Assembly (NCBI GenBank): GCA_905182995.1
Contig: CAJJDP010000068.1
Span: forward strand, 151,722 to 215,721
Direction: 5' to 3'
Source of the DNA: Paramecium octaurelia
Lineage: Eukaryota > Ciliophora > Oligohymenophorea > Peniculida > Parameciidae
Length of the DNA: 64,000 bases
The translations under genes were made by a program, and so were the position numbers. This document shows, piece by piece, positions 38,640 to 52,199 of this stretch. Each line of letters opens with the position of its first letter. The first letter of the stretch is position 1. The notes beneath the pieces were generated by a model. That model saw nothing but the letters and a program-made list of their open reading frames with translations, ran no database searches and was not told the DNA's origin.

Positions 38640-39065
38640 ATTAGCTCAAATATTTGATAATTAAGATTAAGGAAACTACAGATTGAAATTATCATTCTAT
38701 ATCCAGTTTTAATTGTATCCATACGGTTGATTTATGCACATAAGAAGATCTATTGCAATACTCGAAAATTCCAGCTCTTCTGCATGTTAATGTTGAGGTT
38801 TTTTTGTCATTACTGATTCTCCATATTTGCCTGTTTAAATTTAAGAATAAGGAATTCTTATGGGAGAGAATTACTGCCGATTACAGTAATACTTTCTTTA
38901 ATTTTCAGTAAGAAATTCTTGAGTCTTAAATTACAAAAAAACATCAATAAAAATAAGGCACTAATTAGGAATATTAAATTATTATTGCTGCTGATAGTGA
39001 TAATTAATGTATGGGTTTATGTTGAAATTATTTAAATATTATATCAATTTGAGATTATTAAAATC
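38640..39065. other. Possible 5' exons of the PAS membrane gene
   Basis: An open plus-strand frame with a membrane-helix-like run (LLLLIVIINVWV) leads in phase into the ATG at 39066. A second protein-like frame (about 38720-38990) precedes it. The real start of the next gene may therefore lie here, but I could not place the connecting introns. Confidence 0.35.
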
Positions 39066-42000
39066 ATGAACCCCTTTTTTCTATTTACTTTCGAAATTAG
39101 ACAAGAGATAGTTTCTAAATATGTGAATAGCATTGCTTATGTAATAATACATTATTTTATCATCCTTGTGAACCATTATCATAAGTAATCAAAGCAGAAT
39201 TTTTATTATTTAGTTATATGATTATAGCGTAGACTAGAGAATCAAACAATTCTAATCTCTCGGCATTACTCAATTAATTAGATGTTAGCAGTATCGTTTA
39301 TGGTAATTAATAACTTACACTTATTGCATCAATAATCGAATTCGCTTTGTCATTGCTTATCACCCTGCTTGGAATTATGCTACTTTTATAAAAAAACAAC
39401 AATCAGGCTCAACAAATATAGTTTAAGAGTCTCGGAAATGTACTCATTTAGTTTATATAGATTTTTATAAGATCCGTAAGAATATTGTACTGGATTCTGT
39501 GTTATCCCTTCCTCTTAGTGTCGATCTATAACACATTGCTTGACAATTCCATGAGCCAATATTTTTCCATATTCACTATCCTCTTTGTTGTGTTTTTTAT
39601 CTTTTTTCACGACTTTGCATTGCTTAACGACAATTTTATTAAACAAGACTTTTTGAACGTCGCCCAATCTCGGCCATATGTGTTTAGCAGTTGGATTAAA
39701 TTAGTGTAATGCTCATACTCAAGTTATTATTATGTAAACCAAAATTCCCATGTACAAAAAATAAATAATAATTTTAGATGGTTTATTTACTTGTTAGTTT
39801 TGGATTGTCGTTTATAAATTACATTTAACTACAGTATTTTATGGTAATTTTTGGAAAATATGATATAGATTACATCTTTCATTTAGTTAATGTGATTTAT
39901 TTTGGGCAAAGCTTTGGATTGATGATCTAATATTTCATTAACATCGAAGATCCTTACACTCTAATAACTATATTGATAATAATTGCTTGTGTTGTCGTTC
40001 ATGTTGGTTTTAGAAAGTGGCAATTTGAGTATCAATTCACTAATTCCAAAGATGTTTCAACCAGAGTTATGCTCTTAAATTGGTTCAGAGAACTCGAATG
40101 CTCAGATGTATATTACATGGGAATGATCACTAAACATTATAATCACCCAAATAATAGGAAATGTTTCCTAAGACACAGTGCCATCTATTACAGTGGTAAG
40201 AAATTTGCCAAATACACCTACATAACAACCAAGAAACACAACATCGAAAAATACAAAGGATTGTTTGTGAAGTTCCTGATCAAATGTTTAGTTGAAACAC
40301 AATTAAAAGTATAACCCAATTCTGATGAAATACGGTTGCTCTACTCAGAAATCTTATTCTATAAATTTAATCTAATAAATCAATCCTTCAAACACTTATC
40401 CAAAATCAAAAACAACATCAATTTCAACTAAAAAACGAGAATTAGATAATTAAAACTATCAATTCACAATAAACTGAAGGAGAACAACCAATTAAGTTAT
40501 CGCTCAAAACTCCCTTTTGAAAACGTGTTGAAATGTGAAGAACAAATGAAAGAGTTTTTCTAAGCCTTTCTAAAAATAGCTGAGTTGTAAGTGTATTTTT
40601 GGAAGAATTAACTCCAACAATTCATTTCCATTCCTGATTAACTTAAAATATGTTAATCGATACTGAAAGAGATATAAATTTGTCAGAAACATTGGAAAAA
40701 CATTCATTTCACCAATCCAATTGATGAATAACAAATGTTGATAAGATTCAGATGGAAATTCTTCTATCTCTACTTCAAACTATATGTTCTCCATAAGAAA
40801 TTGAAAGTATAAGAAATCAAAGAACTACCTGATCAAAATCTTAAATCCTAATAAATCTTTTAAGATGAAAAAGTAGATGAAAGATCCTCAAGTGAAGATG
40901 AAGCTTAAACCAAAAGCTATTATCAAACTAATAGTATCATTTCATCTAATAACCTATTTTTTCGAGTTGATAAATTTGGAGAAATTATAGCAGCTAGCCA
41001 ATCAACACTTAAAATTTTAGGTCGATCTTAAAATGAATACAGAGGAATTAGAGTTGAAACACTAATGCCAGATATAATAAAAGAGAATCATAATGATTTT
41101 TTAAAGTAATTCTATAAGACTGGACAATCTGAAAATCTATTTAAAAGAAGATCCATTTTGGTCAAGCATAGCAAAGGACATTGTCTTAAAGCACAAAAAT
41201 ATTTGAAATATATATATAACTTGGAGTAAGATAGATTTGAGTATTTGAGTATGATGAGGTAAGTGTCTAGTCGCTCTTAATATATAATTTTGAATTCTAG
41301 GTGGGAAATTGATTCCTCAAGTGAATACCTTTATTAAATATTTGGGGATTACAAACTCCCTTTTCTATCATTATGTCCAAAAGCCATTTCATACACTGAA
41401 TATGCTTAATTTCTTACCAATTTTGATATGAAAATTTTGAGTCTGAAAATATGTTCTTATGGTAGTAGAGAGAGAATCTAGGATAAGAAATTTACATTCA
41501 GAAGATAAAATGATTAAACATTTAGTAATAAATCAATCAATGAATTAACAAGTCTGGTTTTTAAAAGAGAGTTGGAAGAGAAGTAAAAGTAGAATGTGAT
41601 TTAATTGTTTTAATAAATTCTGGAGGAGGACAATGACATAGAGAAAACTGCAAAATTAACCAGATTAAATCATATTAAATTAAATATTAGAGTACCTATG
41701 TACAAAGCTGAATTTCAAGAAGATTACAATAGGTATAATGCTTAGATGTAGACCATTTATTATGATGGGGAAAGCAGGAAAAAGTTGATTTTCAGAAATG
41801 ATAATGGTAATTTGAGAGTAGATAAATTTGAATTCCTTTAAAGATATAAATGGGTTAGATAATAGAGGATGAAGTTTATCTATTAAAAAATTAGTAAGCA
41901 TTTAAAATAAATTAGAAAATCTATTTGAACATTTTTGTTCAGAAAAAGTACTTGAAAAAGTGTTAAAAGTTGATGCTAATCTCAAGTTCTATAAGACATT

Positions 42001-44390
42001 AAATAAGATATCCTTTTATATTTTAAAGATAAATCGTTTAGAACTTTATGATGAGAACACAAATCACAATGAAAAACAAGAGAATGAATTTATCAATACC
42101 AATTCATTTAGACCGTATACGTCAGCTTTGGCTAAAGAAGTTGTAATAGCATCTCAATCCTAGTCATATAACTTAAAAAGCTAAAGTGGGAATATGTATT
42201 CAGGTACACTATATACTTATATATTTTAGATATGGAATTGATTACGAACAGAGAATACTCTTAAAAGCCATTTCTAATTGATTACACATTAAGAGATGAT
42301 TTTTTAGTTTAAGGATCCAACTCTATATATAGTTTAAATGAATAGAAAAATCCTTTTATTAAGGAAGAGATCAATAAACTATCAAAGTAGAATTAAAAAT
42401 TGACCTTGCTAGTTGTTTTAAACAGATTTTCATTTTTTTTGTAACTGGTGTTTATTTCCTTTACTTACTTTTTTTGCTCATTCTACTACAACCCTATTAC
42501 TTTACACAATTCAGTGATTTTATTCGGTCATCTTTATAAAATATAGTTGTTAACTGTGTCATCATATAATTATATCATTGATGTAGCTCTAATGAATGAA
42601 CAAAAATTGTCTAGTTTATTAATTACAAATCCTACGACAAAATTTAATACTACAAGGCAGTTTTATGATTTTGTCAGTTTGGAGATTGGAGACTATTACA
42701 CTTATGTTTCCTCCATCTATGCTAATTAAGACTTTGTCTCTATGGTTTATTCTGGATTTTATGGCGATGATGAGAATGTTAGTGGACTGGATATTTTGGA
42801 TTAGTTTAAAGTTAACTTATTATAATTTAATCACTCTGAAAAGTCTTCAATAACATAAAATAATACTATACTATCCCATTTTAGAGATTACATGGTACCT
42901 TATGGGTAAGAACTGATGTAAGACTCTGTTGCTTCAAGGATCAATGATGCTATTCTATATTAATCCATGTCTATTGATAATCTAATTCTCTTTATGATAC
43001 TTCAATTAACCTTAATGCTAATCAATTCAATTTTTTCTTTGCTGATTAAATTTAAGTTTCGCAACGACATAAATACTATATTCATTATTGTTACTAATTT
43101 GCCCAAAGATGACAAAATTAAAGCTATGAGACAATATCAAATATTATTTGCATAATTAAATTCCCTTTTTGAAGAAGAATGTAATTTTACATTTATTATA
43201 TCATTTAGAATATGGATACAAAAAGTAATCTTTGCATATTTTAAATGGTGATACAGTTATGTAAATATAATAATTAGTCATAGATAGCAAGATTTTGAAA
43301 TAAATGAAATTGAAAAAGCCAATTAAAAACGTGATAAAGCCAAAATTCACAAGCCACCAAAATATTCAATCCATGTATTAATACAGTTTTATTGTTTTCT
43401 AGACTGTTTTTGCTCTTATGTGTTATTTAACAATTATAATAGTTCTATTTATACTTGTGTATTATTTCATTTTGAGTAATCAAACACAAACAAAGTAATT
43501 CTTTTAGGATAACAATTTCTTAGTTGAAACAAATTACTTTTGGCTAATAACCTTACTTAAGGAAGTAAATTTATAATCAAGTATTAGAAATTCATTTATG
43601 AAAATTATTTAAACTCCTCTTACTACCCCAATATCACAAACTTTAGATTCCAAGAATTTCTTAATGATATTTCGCTATTATCACCTAACTTATACTAAAC
43701 ATCCATAGATGAGATTTAACATGTTTTTGAAGACACATTGTGCGATTAATCGTTCGGTAATATTTATAAGTATACCAATTAGATGAAACTGGAACCTATA
43801 TTTATTATAATTAGTTTTGTGACGAGATTTTGGATGGGGCATTAAAAAGAGGATTGAAACAATTTAATATATTATTAACATAGGTAGTAATAAAGGCCTT
43901 AAATCCAAATGATTAAAGATATGAAAATTTCACCATAGAAGATCTTGCCCAATATTAGATTTCATTTCAGATCATTTATGAAATATATTAGAATATTTTT
44001 CAAATTTGGGCTTCAGATGCTGAGAAGATATTAAAGAGTTCATCAGATTTAAGTCTAATTTGCTAGTAAGATATCTCATTATTTAAGTATCGTCTAACTT
44101 CTTGTGATCTTCATTTTATACTTTTGTTTATTGGAATATTTTCTATTTACTAAGCTACAACAAGACTTTAATTTTAGCAAAAAATATTACAGATATTTCA
44201 TGTTAAACGAAACTATGAATTAGGTGAAAACTATGAGAGTAGATTTAGTAAGATCTGGGCTATTATCCAAATGATAAGAATCAGTATTTTGGCACTATTT
44301 AATCCTATTTTATATAAATTGTTATTTATTTAAATTTCTAAAAATTAAAAATAATTTATTATTTTGAAGTAATATAACAAAAATTCTTGA
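39066..44390 (+). CDS. Giant multipass membrane protein with PAS-like domain
   Basis: The predicted protein has 1,697 residues and nine introns (39185-39213, 39752-39777, 41894-41915, 42204-42229, 43181-43208, 43261-43283, 43375-43402, 43565-43587, 43757-43782), which together restore one frame. The first 350 residues hold about eight hydrophobic helices. A basic helical cytoplasmic section (residues 350-620) follows, and then a PAS-like segment (FFRVDKFGEIIAAS...ILGRSQ...VETLMPD) near residues 640-740. Two separated membrane segments flank an extracellular-like loop, and further helices end the protein. This layout resembles the ciliate-expanded TmcB-type transmembrane sensors, proposed to link an external signal to an internal PAS domain. 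No enzymatic domain is seen. The start may lie further upstream. Confidence 0.7.
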
Positions 44391-44597
44391 TAAATTCATT
44401 TAAAATTAAGATATTTATTGTATTGTAATTTCTTAAACATATGTTATTTAAAAAATTCTATTTAAAGAAGGGAAGCTATTTAATATAAATTATATTAGAA
44501 TATCAAATGTAAAAGGGATATAAATTGAAAAAAATCCTTCTAAAATTTATCTTCTGTTTATGAGTATATACTTAGCGTCGTTATCATATAAATAATT
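44391..44597. other. Short AT-rich spacer
   Basis: About 200 bp between two plus-strand genes. It probably contains the 3' end of the PAS gene and the promoter of the next gene. No specific element is recognised. Confidence 0.4.
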
Positions 44598-45260
44598 ATG
44601 GATAATAAATCGCTAGTTATTTACATAAGAGAGGATGATGAACTATATACAAAAAGGAAGACTGAAAATGAAGATATTGTTCCATAATTAAAATAATAGT
44701 CTTGTTAAATTGGAAAGAAGATTAAAAGAGGTTAATTACTTTGGAAAGAGTTTTACAAAAAAGAATTAATTTAGAATAAATAGAAAAATCCTTATGCCAC
44801 TCATAATGAATTAACTTCCATGATATCAAAAAAATGGAAAAAAAAGAAATAACATAAGCAGAAACTTGACTAATTAAGATTGAAAATAAAGCAAGAACAT
44901 ATTATTGAATATACTATTGAAGACAATAATGCTGAGGAGATGCCAACTAATCATAAACAAAATGATGACATTGTTGAAAAAATTAGAATTTAAACTTTTA
45001 AATTAATTTACTTAAATACTATTTTTGATCTCAAAGGAGAGGCAATTTTAGAGGCAATTAAAGATAATATGCAATTCATTTGCATAAATAAATCATATGA
45101 GAATAATTAGCTAGATAATAAAGATTTCAATCAATCTAAAGTGACACAAAATAAATAGAAAGGTCAAGAGAAAAAAGTAGTGCAAATTTAAAAGGATTCT
45201 GAAGATGAAATTGTAATTGATGAAAATGAGACAAACGTTAAATAATTGAATAAATCGTGA
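44598..45260 (+). CDS. Small basic protein with HMG-box-like segment
   Basis: An uninterrupted 220-residue frame. Residues 45-90 read like an HMG or HMG-like box: an aromatic start (LLWKEFYKK), an NPYAT turn, a hydrophobic ELTSMI helix, then WKKKKQHK. Such boxes bend or bind DNA. The rest is charged, with an acidic C-terminal section (DEDEIVIDENE). It has no signal peptide or membrane helix. The HMG call rests on spacing and aromatic positions only; a general chromatin-associated protein is the safer wording. Confidence 0.6.
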
Positions 45261-45595
45261 ATTATTTATGAAAACAAATGATATTTTTTAATTATATTAT
45301 AAATAAGATATATACATTCGAAATTATTAACCGAAATAATAACAAAGAACTAGAAAGGATGATCTATTTTAATAAGGATTATTTAGATATTTATTGAAAA
45401 TTTAAAGTTAAATGTAAATTTTTAAGTATAAAAAGTGCTTATTATATTTATATATCCATTTTGTGTATATTAAATTAAAATAATATTGGGATGAAATCTG
45501 ACACATTGTTTCTAATAAATAACATTATTCTGTATTCGTTTAAAAAAATTGTTAATTGATTTTAATTTTTGAGTAATAAATTAAAATTAATATCG
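45261..45595. other. Intergenic spacer
   Basis: About 335 bp of AT-rich DNA between two plus-strand genes, with no frame or RNA gene recognised. Confidence 0.4.
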
Positions 45596-48385
45596 ATGGA
45601 TTAATAGGAATCAGCAAGATCAATCAATATAAGTGTTATATGAAATTATTATTAGCTTAGGCTCATCAAGATATTCTGATAAATTTTAACCATAATTAAT
45701 TCAGATTAATTAGTAACCAATATAAAAAAATGTGGAAAATAGTGAAGAATTTAGTCCCATGGATGAAAACTCTTAGGAAGACATAGTGAAAGAGAAAAAG
45801 CAGAGGTAAAATCGTGGCAATTTTAAGAAATCCCTTAATTAACATGTATGAAATATTTAAATCCATTTTAAGTCAACATCAATAAACCCATAAGATAAGG
45901 CTCAAAATATCAGAGGCAATAAAATCATGCATTTGATAAAGCAGAAGAATTTTATATTGAAATTTAAAGAGAAATTATTCCAATTTGGTCATGTGTATCC
46001 AAGGAAACCTAATGAAAAGCTTTCTCGTTTTTTGGAGGAGTAATATATCCATTAAAATCATCATTACTAAAAATTTAGTTAACCGGAACAAAGGTTTGAA
46101 CAGGATATTATAGTGCAATATTAGAGTGTTGAGAATGTTTAATAAGGATTTAAAATACCGATAATAAATCCAACAGGAAAGTTTTATCTATTTTGGCAAT
46201 TGATGAGATTGTTATAAATAATTTTTTTGTTATGGTGGGTTCCATTTAAAATCTCATTCAATCCTCCTAAGACGACAACAATGTCATAGATTGAAACTAT
46301 GTTAATCTACCTATTCGCAGCTGATTTGTTCATAAAATTGAATAAAGGAATGATAGACCAAGGTTAAATTGTGTATGATAGGTCTAAAATATTCAAGCAT
46401 TATATTATATATGAATTATATGAAGATGCAATATACTTAATAACTTTGACACTTGTTATTTGCAGTGATCCAATTGCAATATCATTTTTTCCAGAAATGA
46501 TAGTCTTGATTTAATTTACTTTTAATTTTATTAAGTTAAAAAAAACAATTAATAGATATGGAGAAATGTTTGCAGTCTAATCAACATTTACAGAATTGGC
46601 CAGTCTCTCATAACTGATAATACTGATCTTTTATTTTGCTCATTTTATGGCCTGTATTTGGTATTATGTGGGAAAAATTAGCTAAGAATCTTTTTCCAAT
46701 TCTTGGATACAATAATAGCATTTAGAAGATTCACCATTATTTCATAAATACGGGTACTCCTATTATTGGGCTACAGCAACAATGGTCACAGTTGGATATG
46801 GTGATGTCACTCCATAAAACATATATGAAGTGATTTGTGCAATCATCATGATATTTTTTGCAAGTGTTGTATTTGCATTCTCAATAAATGCTATTGGAGT
46901 GATTTTCTCAAATATTGACTTATAAAAGCAATATTACAAAAGAAATCTAGTCCTAATAAATCAATATATGAATTCAAATGAAGTTTCATCACAATTATAG
47001 AGTAGAGTTCGCAATTATTTGAAATACTTTTATGAACAATAATTGAAAGGAAACAATACAGAGATCCATTCTATTCTTGAAAAATTGTCTTATAATTTAA
47101 AGTAAGAGTTATTGGAAGATGTATAAATAAGAGCAGTAATGTGCGTTGAGTTTTTTACAAAGAACTTCTAATAATCAACTATTCATGAGATTGCTTGTAG
47201 AATGAAAATCTAACAATTCACTCCAAGAGAGATTGTATACTAATAACACTCCCTGGATGAACACTCTATATACATTATTTAAAAAGGGGAAATTTAGTTA
47301 ATTGATGAGAATTCAGGCAAAGTTATTTAGAAATTAGTAAAAGGCTAATGCTTTGGAGAAATTGAGTTCTTGACAACACAGAAAAGGTAGTACAAAGTTA
47401 TAAGTTCAACATTTAGTTCCATTTATAGAATTACAAGAGACATGTTTTTAGATATAGTTTCCGAAAATTCCATAGATTTTGAGCATTATTGCAATATGAG
47501 GGATAAAGTAATATTTCAATACGATGATTTGCCAGTCAAATGTTTTGGTTGTGATGGCGATCACTTACTATCAAATTGCCCTCTTCTGACTTACAAACCA
47601 GAAAAAGAGGTTTTAATTAAACGATAATCATATTATTCTATATAATAGAGATCTCAATTTAAAAGAAAGAATCTTAGATATTTAAGAATATTTAATCAAA
47701 ATGAAGAACATGAACCACCTCTAAGAGGTTCAAATAAATAAATAGAGCATGAATCATCTCATCTCTCATAAGAGTCACTATACAAATAGTATTCTAGTTT
47801 GACTGGCAGTGAACATAAGAACAATACAAATAACAATGAAGAAGTTGGTTAATAGATCAAACAACGTATCTCATTATGGATTACTAATCCCGATCATTCT
47901 TTAGTAGATTAAAAAAGTATTTAAATTCTTTTACACTAGAGTCTTTGCAGAAATCCAATCTACTTAGCAGTGAATCCTCAACTCATAAACCATCCAAAAA
48001 ATCTCTCTTTAATTAATCATAAGATCATCATTCTAAAATACATATGAGTAATTAATATCTTTAAGTTAATGAACCTCAATAAGTAATGAGTTCCTTAAAT
48101 AATTCATTAATAAAGTCACAAAAATAACAATATTTTAATTAATTGGAATATTTACAATCATACTATAAATTCAATTAGGAAATAGATAAAATTGAAACAT
48201 TTCAAATTTATTTTCCTTAAAACAATATCTAAAATGTCATTAGTAGCTTTTAAAGACAGCAAAAGCAATCTAAATTCTATAATATCTAGTTGGTTAGCAA
48301 TAAATATCGTTTTATTTATGTTAAAAAAATACCAATTTAATCACTACCTAAAAAGTCAATGCACAAAATAAACAGTTAAATTTGA
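45596..48385 (+). CDS. Six-TM potassium channel with cyclic-nucleotide-binding domain and zinc knuckle
   Basis: The protein has 903 residues. A cytoplasmic N-terminus of about 170 residues precedes six membrane segments and a pore loop with the potassium filter TVGYGDV. A C-linker follows, and then a cyclic-nucleotide-binding fold: YIIQKGEI, CFGEIEF and a nearby Arg in the phosphate-binding loop. Behind it lies a short motif, CFGCDGDHLLSNC (47541-47579), which looks like a zinc knuckle and is followed by YKPE. The tail is Ser/Gln/Asn-rich. Three introns are 45633-45660, 45846-45872 and 47917-47939. The family includes HCN, CNG, EAG and the many ciliate K channels that shape ciliary potentials. 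The next gene is a tandem paralog. Whether a nucleotide gates it is unknown. Confidence 0.9.
47541..47579 (+). other. Zinc-knuckle-like motif after the CNBD
   Basis: Pattern C-x2-C-x3-H-x4-C in the first K channel. It is one residue shorter than the classic CCHC knuckle but lies at the same place as the exact knuckle in the neighbour channel. Confidence 0.6.
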
Positions 48386-49043
48386 TTAATCTAAAAAATA
48401 AGTCATTTTATATTGTTATAAGAGTGTATATTAAGATTGCATTTTTAAATATTTATTTTTTTTAATTGCGCCTTTTTTAATTTTGAATTGAAGGAAAATT
48501 CATGATGATTCTGGAAATTGTTAAATTCGTCCATGAGATTGCTTCAAGAAAGGTCAACCAGTGATCTTAAGATTTTTAGCTATTTATATTAAACTATCAA
48601 ATAATATAAAATTAAGTAAAATAAACATCGATTTTAAACCACGAAAAAACATTATCCCTTATTTTATTGAATGGACTCTTATCTGATCTTTGCCAATTAT
48701 GTTCGTTTTAAAGGAAATTTATTGTTTTCAGATTGGTTTCAACTTTAGAGTAATTATATCTAAAATAACAGTTATATTTGCTTATATTTTTTTTATTTGA
48801 TTGAAAAATAAAAACAGACTTTTCATTATAATATACGTTTTATTAGATCGCTATATTTTGTTAATTCGTAAAACCTCTAATTACAATATTCATTACAATG
48901 AAGAAAACTTCGCTAAGAATTAACAAAAATAAGAAAAATAATGATTTATTTAATTTACTTTGATTATCAATTCCACTATAAAAATATGGATAATTAACAT
49001 ATTATTAGATTTGCATAATATAAAATATTATTATTTTATACGA
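48386..49043. other. Intergenic stretch between the two K channel genes
   Basis: About 660 bp, very AT-rich, unusually long for this window. I see no coding frame and no clear RNA fold on either strand. It must hold the 3' end of one channel gene and the promoter of the next. Confidence 0.45.
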
Positions 49044-51899
49044 ATGTCAAGATCTTCCCTGTCTAATTTAGATGAAATTCTATCCCCTAGATTTATAATA
49101 GAAGGCGCTACTCCCCAAGTTAATCCGAAGAATTTATCCAACTCAGAAATATAATTTCAGAGCGAAAATAGCAATATCGATAGCATGAGATCATTAAATC
49201 AAGATGTTAAAAATAACAGCAAGCTTATTTAAAGAAACTCTTAAATGTTTTCTATCAAGTTTTAAGTACTAGTGTATTTAACATAAGCCTCCTACAGTTG
49301 TAAATAGCAAAAAGCAAATCTAACATAGCTTGTTTAAGATTGAAAATAGCTAAGATGGAAAATTAAAGTAAGTTTTGAATAAATAAATGCTCAAAAAATT
49401 CAAAGATAATTTATTACAAAATGCTCATATTTTATCTGAAAACATGTACTTAGAGAAGAAATCCCTCCTTGAATACTTATTTCTAGATTATGCTGTGTAG
49501 GATAGCAGATAAATAAAAAAAAATAATATTTCGAATAGACTAGAGAAACTTCTATTCTTTTAAGTCTTCTTACCACAAGATAAGTTTGTGAAATATTGGA
49601 ACTTATTTAGCATCCTATTTAGTTTTTTCATTCTCTGGTTTTCACCATTCATTATTTCATTTTAGTTATTGCCTAAGCCTAGTGTGTAATAAACAATAGT
49701 GTTTATCTTCATCTTTTTATTGATTGATGGACTAATTACATGTAATAAAGCATATCTCAAATAAGGGGAAGTAATATCATCAATAATTAAAATAGTTAGT
49801 CATCAGTAGGAAATAGATCATTAATAATTATTTAAGAAATTAAGTACTGAGTGATTTTTTAAATCTTTTTATTTGGATTTTAATGTACAATGGAGTAGAA
49901 AAGTTTTAAATTATTGAAATGCTCTCTATAGTTTAGATCATCCTCATCATAAACACTGTGTATAAAAAAATCAATAGTTTTGTTGATTATTTATATTTGA
50001 ATGGTAATTTAAGTGAGGTGTTGGATCTAGTGTTTCTAATAATCTCCCTATATTATTTTGTTCATATTATAGGCTGTATTTGGCATTATTTAGCAGTGCT
50101 GGGTGAGAAACTAAATGAAGTTTCATGGATCCAGAAGCATTCCCTTTAAGATCAATCTGATATAGTGAAATACGATTATGCTGTATACTGGGCCACAATG
50201 ACTATGGTCACTGTTGGATATGGTGATGTTACAGCTTCTAATCCTATTGAGATTTTGTTTTCAAATTTTACTATGTTTATCAGTAGCTTTGTGTTCGCCT
50301 ATTCAATGAATTCCATAGGGATTATAATTAAGAACCTATATGATGAGCGAAATTTATGCAAGTAAAGTATCTTAATAATTTAAAAGGAGGTAATTAATTT
50401 TAATTAATGCTTACATGAAGAATAATTTAGTTGATGATTCTATATCAAATAGAGTGAGAAATTACTTAAAGAATTAAGTTGATCATGAATTTAAGAGCAA
50501 TTAGGTTGAAGTAATCTATGTAATTAGTTATGATAGACTTAATAAATTATTGACAACTTGCCCCATGGACTCAAGGATGATATTAATACAAACATAAAGA
50601 CTAGGATATTATAAAATATGAAACTACTGGTAAGTAACTTCTCAAAACAAACACAGTCTCAAATAATTCCTAAACTTGAATAGATTAATTTTATACCAAA
50701 TGATGTTATTTATGATCCTGAAACATTAAATATCGAATAGTATCTGTAATTTTTATAATTATGAATATAGATATTATTTAGATTAAGGATCAGTCAGTCT
50801 AGTGGAAGTGAGAACATAGAAGGTCATCTAAACTTATAAAGTAGGTGATACTTTGGGAGAGTATTCATTTATTAGTGGGTTGACTCAAAAATTCAAGTTA
50901 ATTAGTACAAGTTACTGCTAATTATACAGAATTTCTAGATAAGATCTATTGAGGGTGGTGTAAAATAATTAGAGAGACAAAGAAATATTCTATTCTTTAT
51001 AAGATTAATTGCTATATCTCTCTGATTACAGTCTTATAAATAATAAGTGCAGTTTATGTAATAGATTTGACCATTAGAACTGTGAATGTTTCATTATATC
51101 ATACAAACCTGATTTAGAGAAATTAGTTAAGGTGTCTGAATTCTTATTCCAACAAAGAACTTCATTCTAAAGAAATGAGCGTTAGAAACTTAAAGTAACA
51201 AGCTCAATTTAAGTACAATTTAAAATTATCAAGGGAATCTAAAGCACCATCTTACAATTTTAACAGTTTGAAACCACATCCAATTAGAACGAATCGTATA
51301 CTGTCATTAGTGGGACTAAACGAATCAAATAGTTTTAAAGTCAAAAACAAAGCGACAATAAAATTGAATAGCCAGAATCTTCTAATCCCAGTGATTAATC
51401 TCCAGATATCTAGATAGAAAAGATGACCCATCGTAAACTCTCTTCTAATTTAACTGGAAAGTTTAATATGCAAAACTTAAAGAGTATGGATAACAAGGAC
51501 GCTCAAAGAAAGATATCTATCGCAATTCAAAAGGAATAAGCTTTGAATCCAGAATATGCAAGTTAGTAAATGATTTAATTAAGGTCAATTAAAAATCTTT
51601 CTAATACAGCTATCTTAGAACCTGAAGATAATAACAAATTAATAAAATCTTAAAACCTTGACATTGACAAAATCTATGAATTTTAACATTACTTACCATA
51701 GAATAATTTTTAAAGTGTAATCCTAAACTACAATAAATAAAAACTTAAACTTATACCAATCTTCTCAAGAAACCTTGCCAAGTCCTTTAAATATACATTT
51801 TATTATAAAAAAGCAAAATTGGCATGCTAAATGAGAATGATGTCTGCTCCAATTACACGTAGATTGTTAAAGGGCCATCAAATTAAAAAACCTAAATGA
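49044..51899 (+). CDS. Six-TM potassium channel with CNBD-like domain and CCHC zinc knuckle
   Basis: The protein has 908 residues, with the same plan as the preceding gene: cytoplasmic N-terminus, six membrane segments, filter TVGYGDV, C-linker (LPHGLKDDI) and CNBD-like fold (GSVSLVEV, LGEYSF). The CNBD phosphate-binding loop lacks the usual Arg (LTQKFKL), so nucleotide binding is doubtful. A CCHC zinc knuckle, C-x2-C-x4-H-x4-C, follows at 51048-51089, again trailed by YKPD. The S2-S3 junction (QIINNYLR) is typical of CNG/EAG-type channels. Five introns are 49267-49288, 49771-49795, 50362-50386, 50511-50536 and 50740-50770, and they give an exact frame. It is a tandem duplicate of the 45.6-kb gene, now well diverged. 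Confidence 0.9.
51048..51089 (+). other. CCHC zinc knuckle after the CNBD
   Basis: Exact C-x2-C-x4-H-x4-C spacing in the second K channel, at the same position as the related motif in the first channel. Confidence 0.65.
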
Positions 51900-52199
51900 T
51901 TTTGAGTCAGTTTCTGATGATAATTATGAATATAATTATAATAGTTATTTAAAAAGGGAAATTTTTAGTATTTGAAGTTCTTATTATTTTTTTAATTTAT
52001 TATGCTCTGGTTAACAATGATATGTTTTGATTCAAGGTGATTTGCTTAGTATATAGGCTATTGATTGGTGGTAGATGTTTTACTTTATATAAATTTTAAT
52101 GTTTTAATATAGTTGTTTAAAAATTAAAAATAATTTACCCTCCTTTAAAGGTTTGAAAAAAAAAGAAAATGAAGAATTAATAATAATTTGAAAAATTAA
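51900..52199. other. Intergenic spacer
   Basis: About 300 bp of AT-rich DNA with poly-T and poly-A runs; no gene recognised. Confidence 0.4.

Noticed and set aside
41262-41303. A 42-nt intron in the PAS gene
   Set aside because: It keeps the frame, contains no TGA and reads as protein; it is longer than typical introns here.
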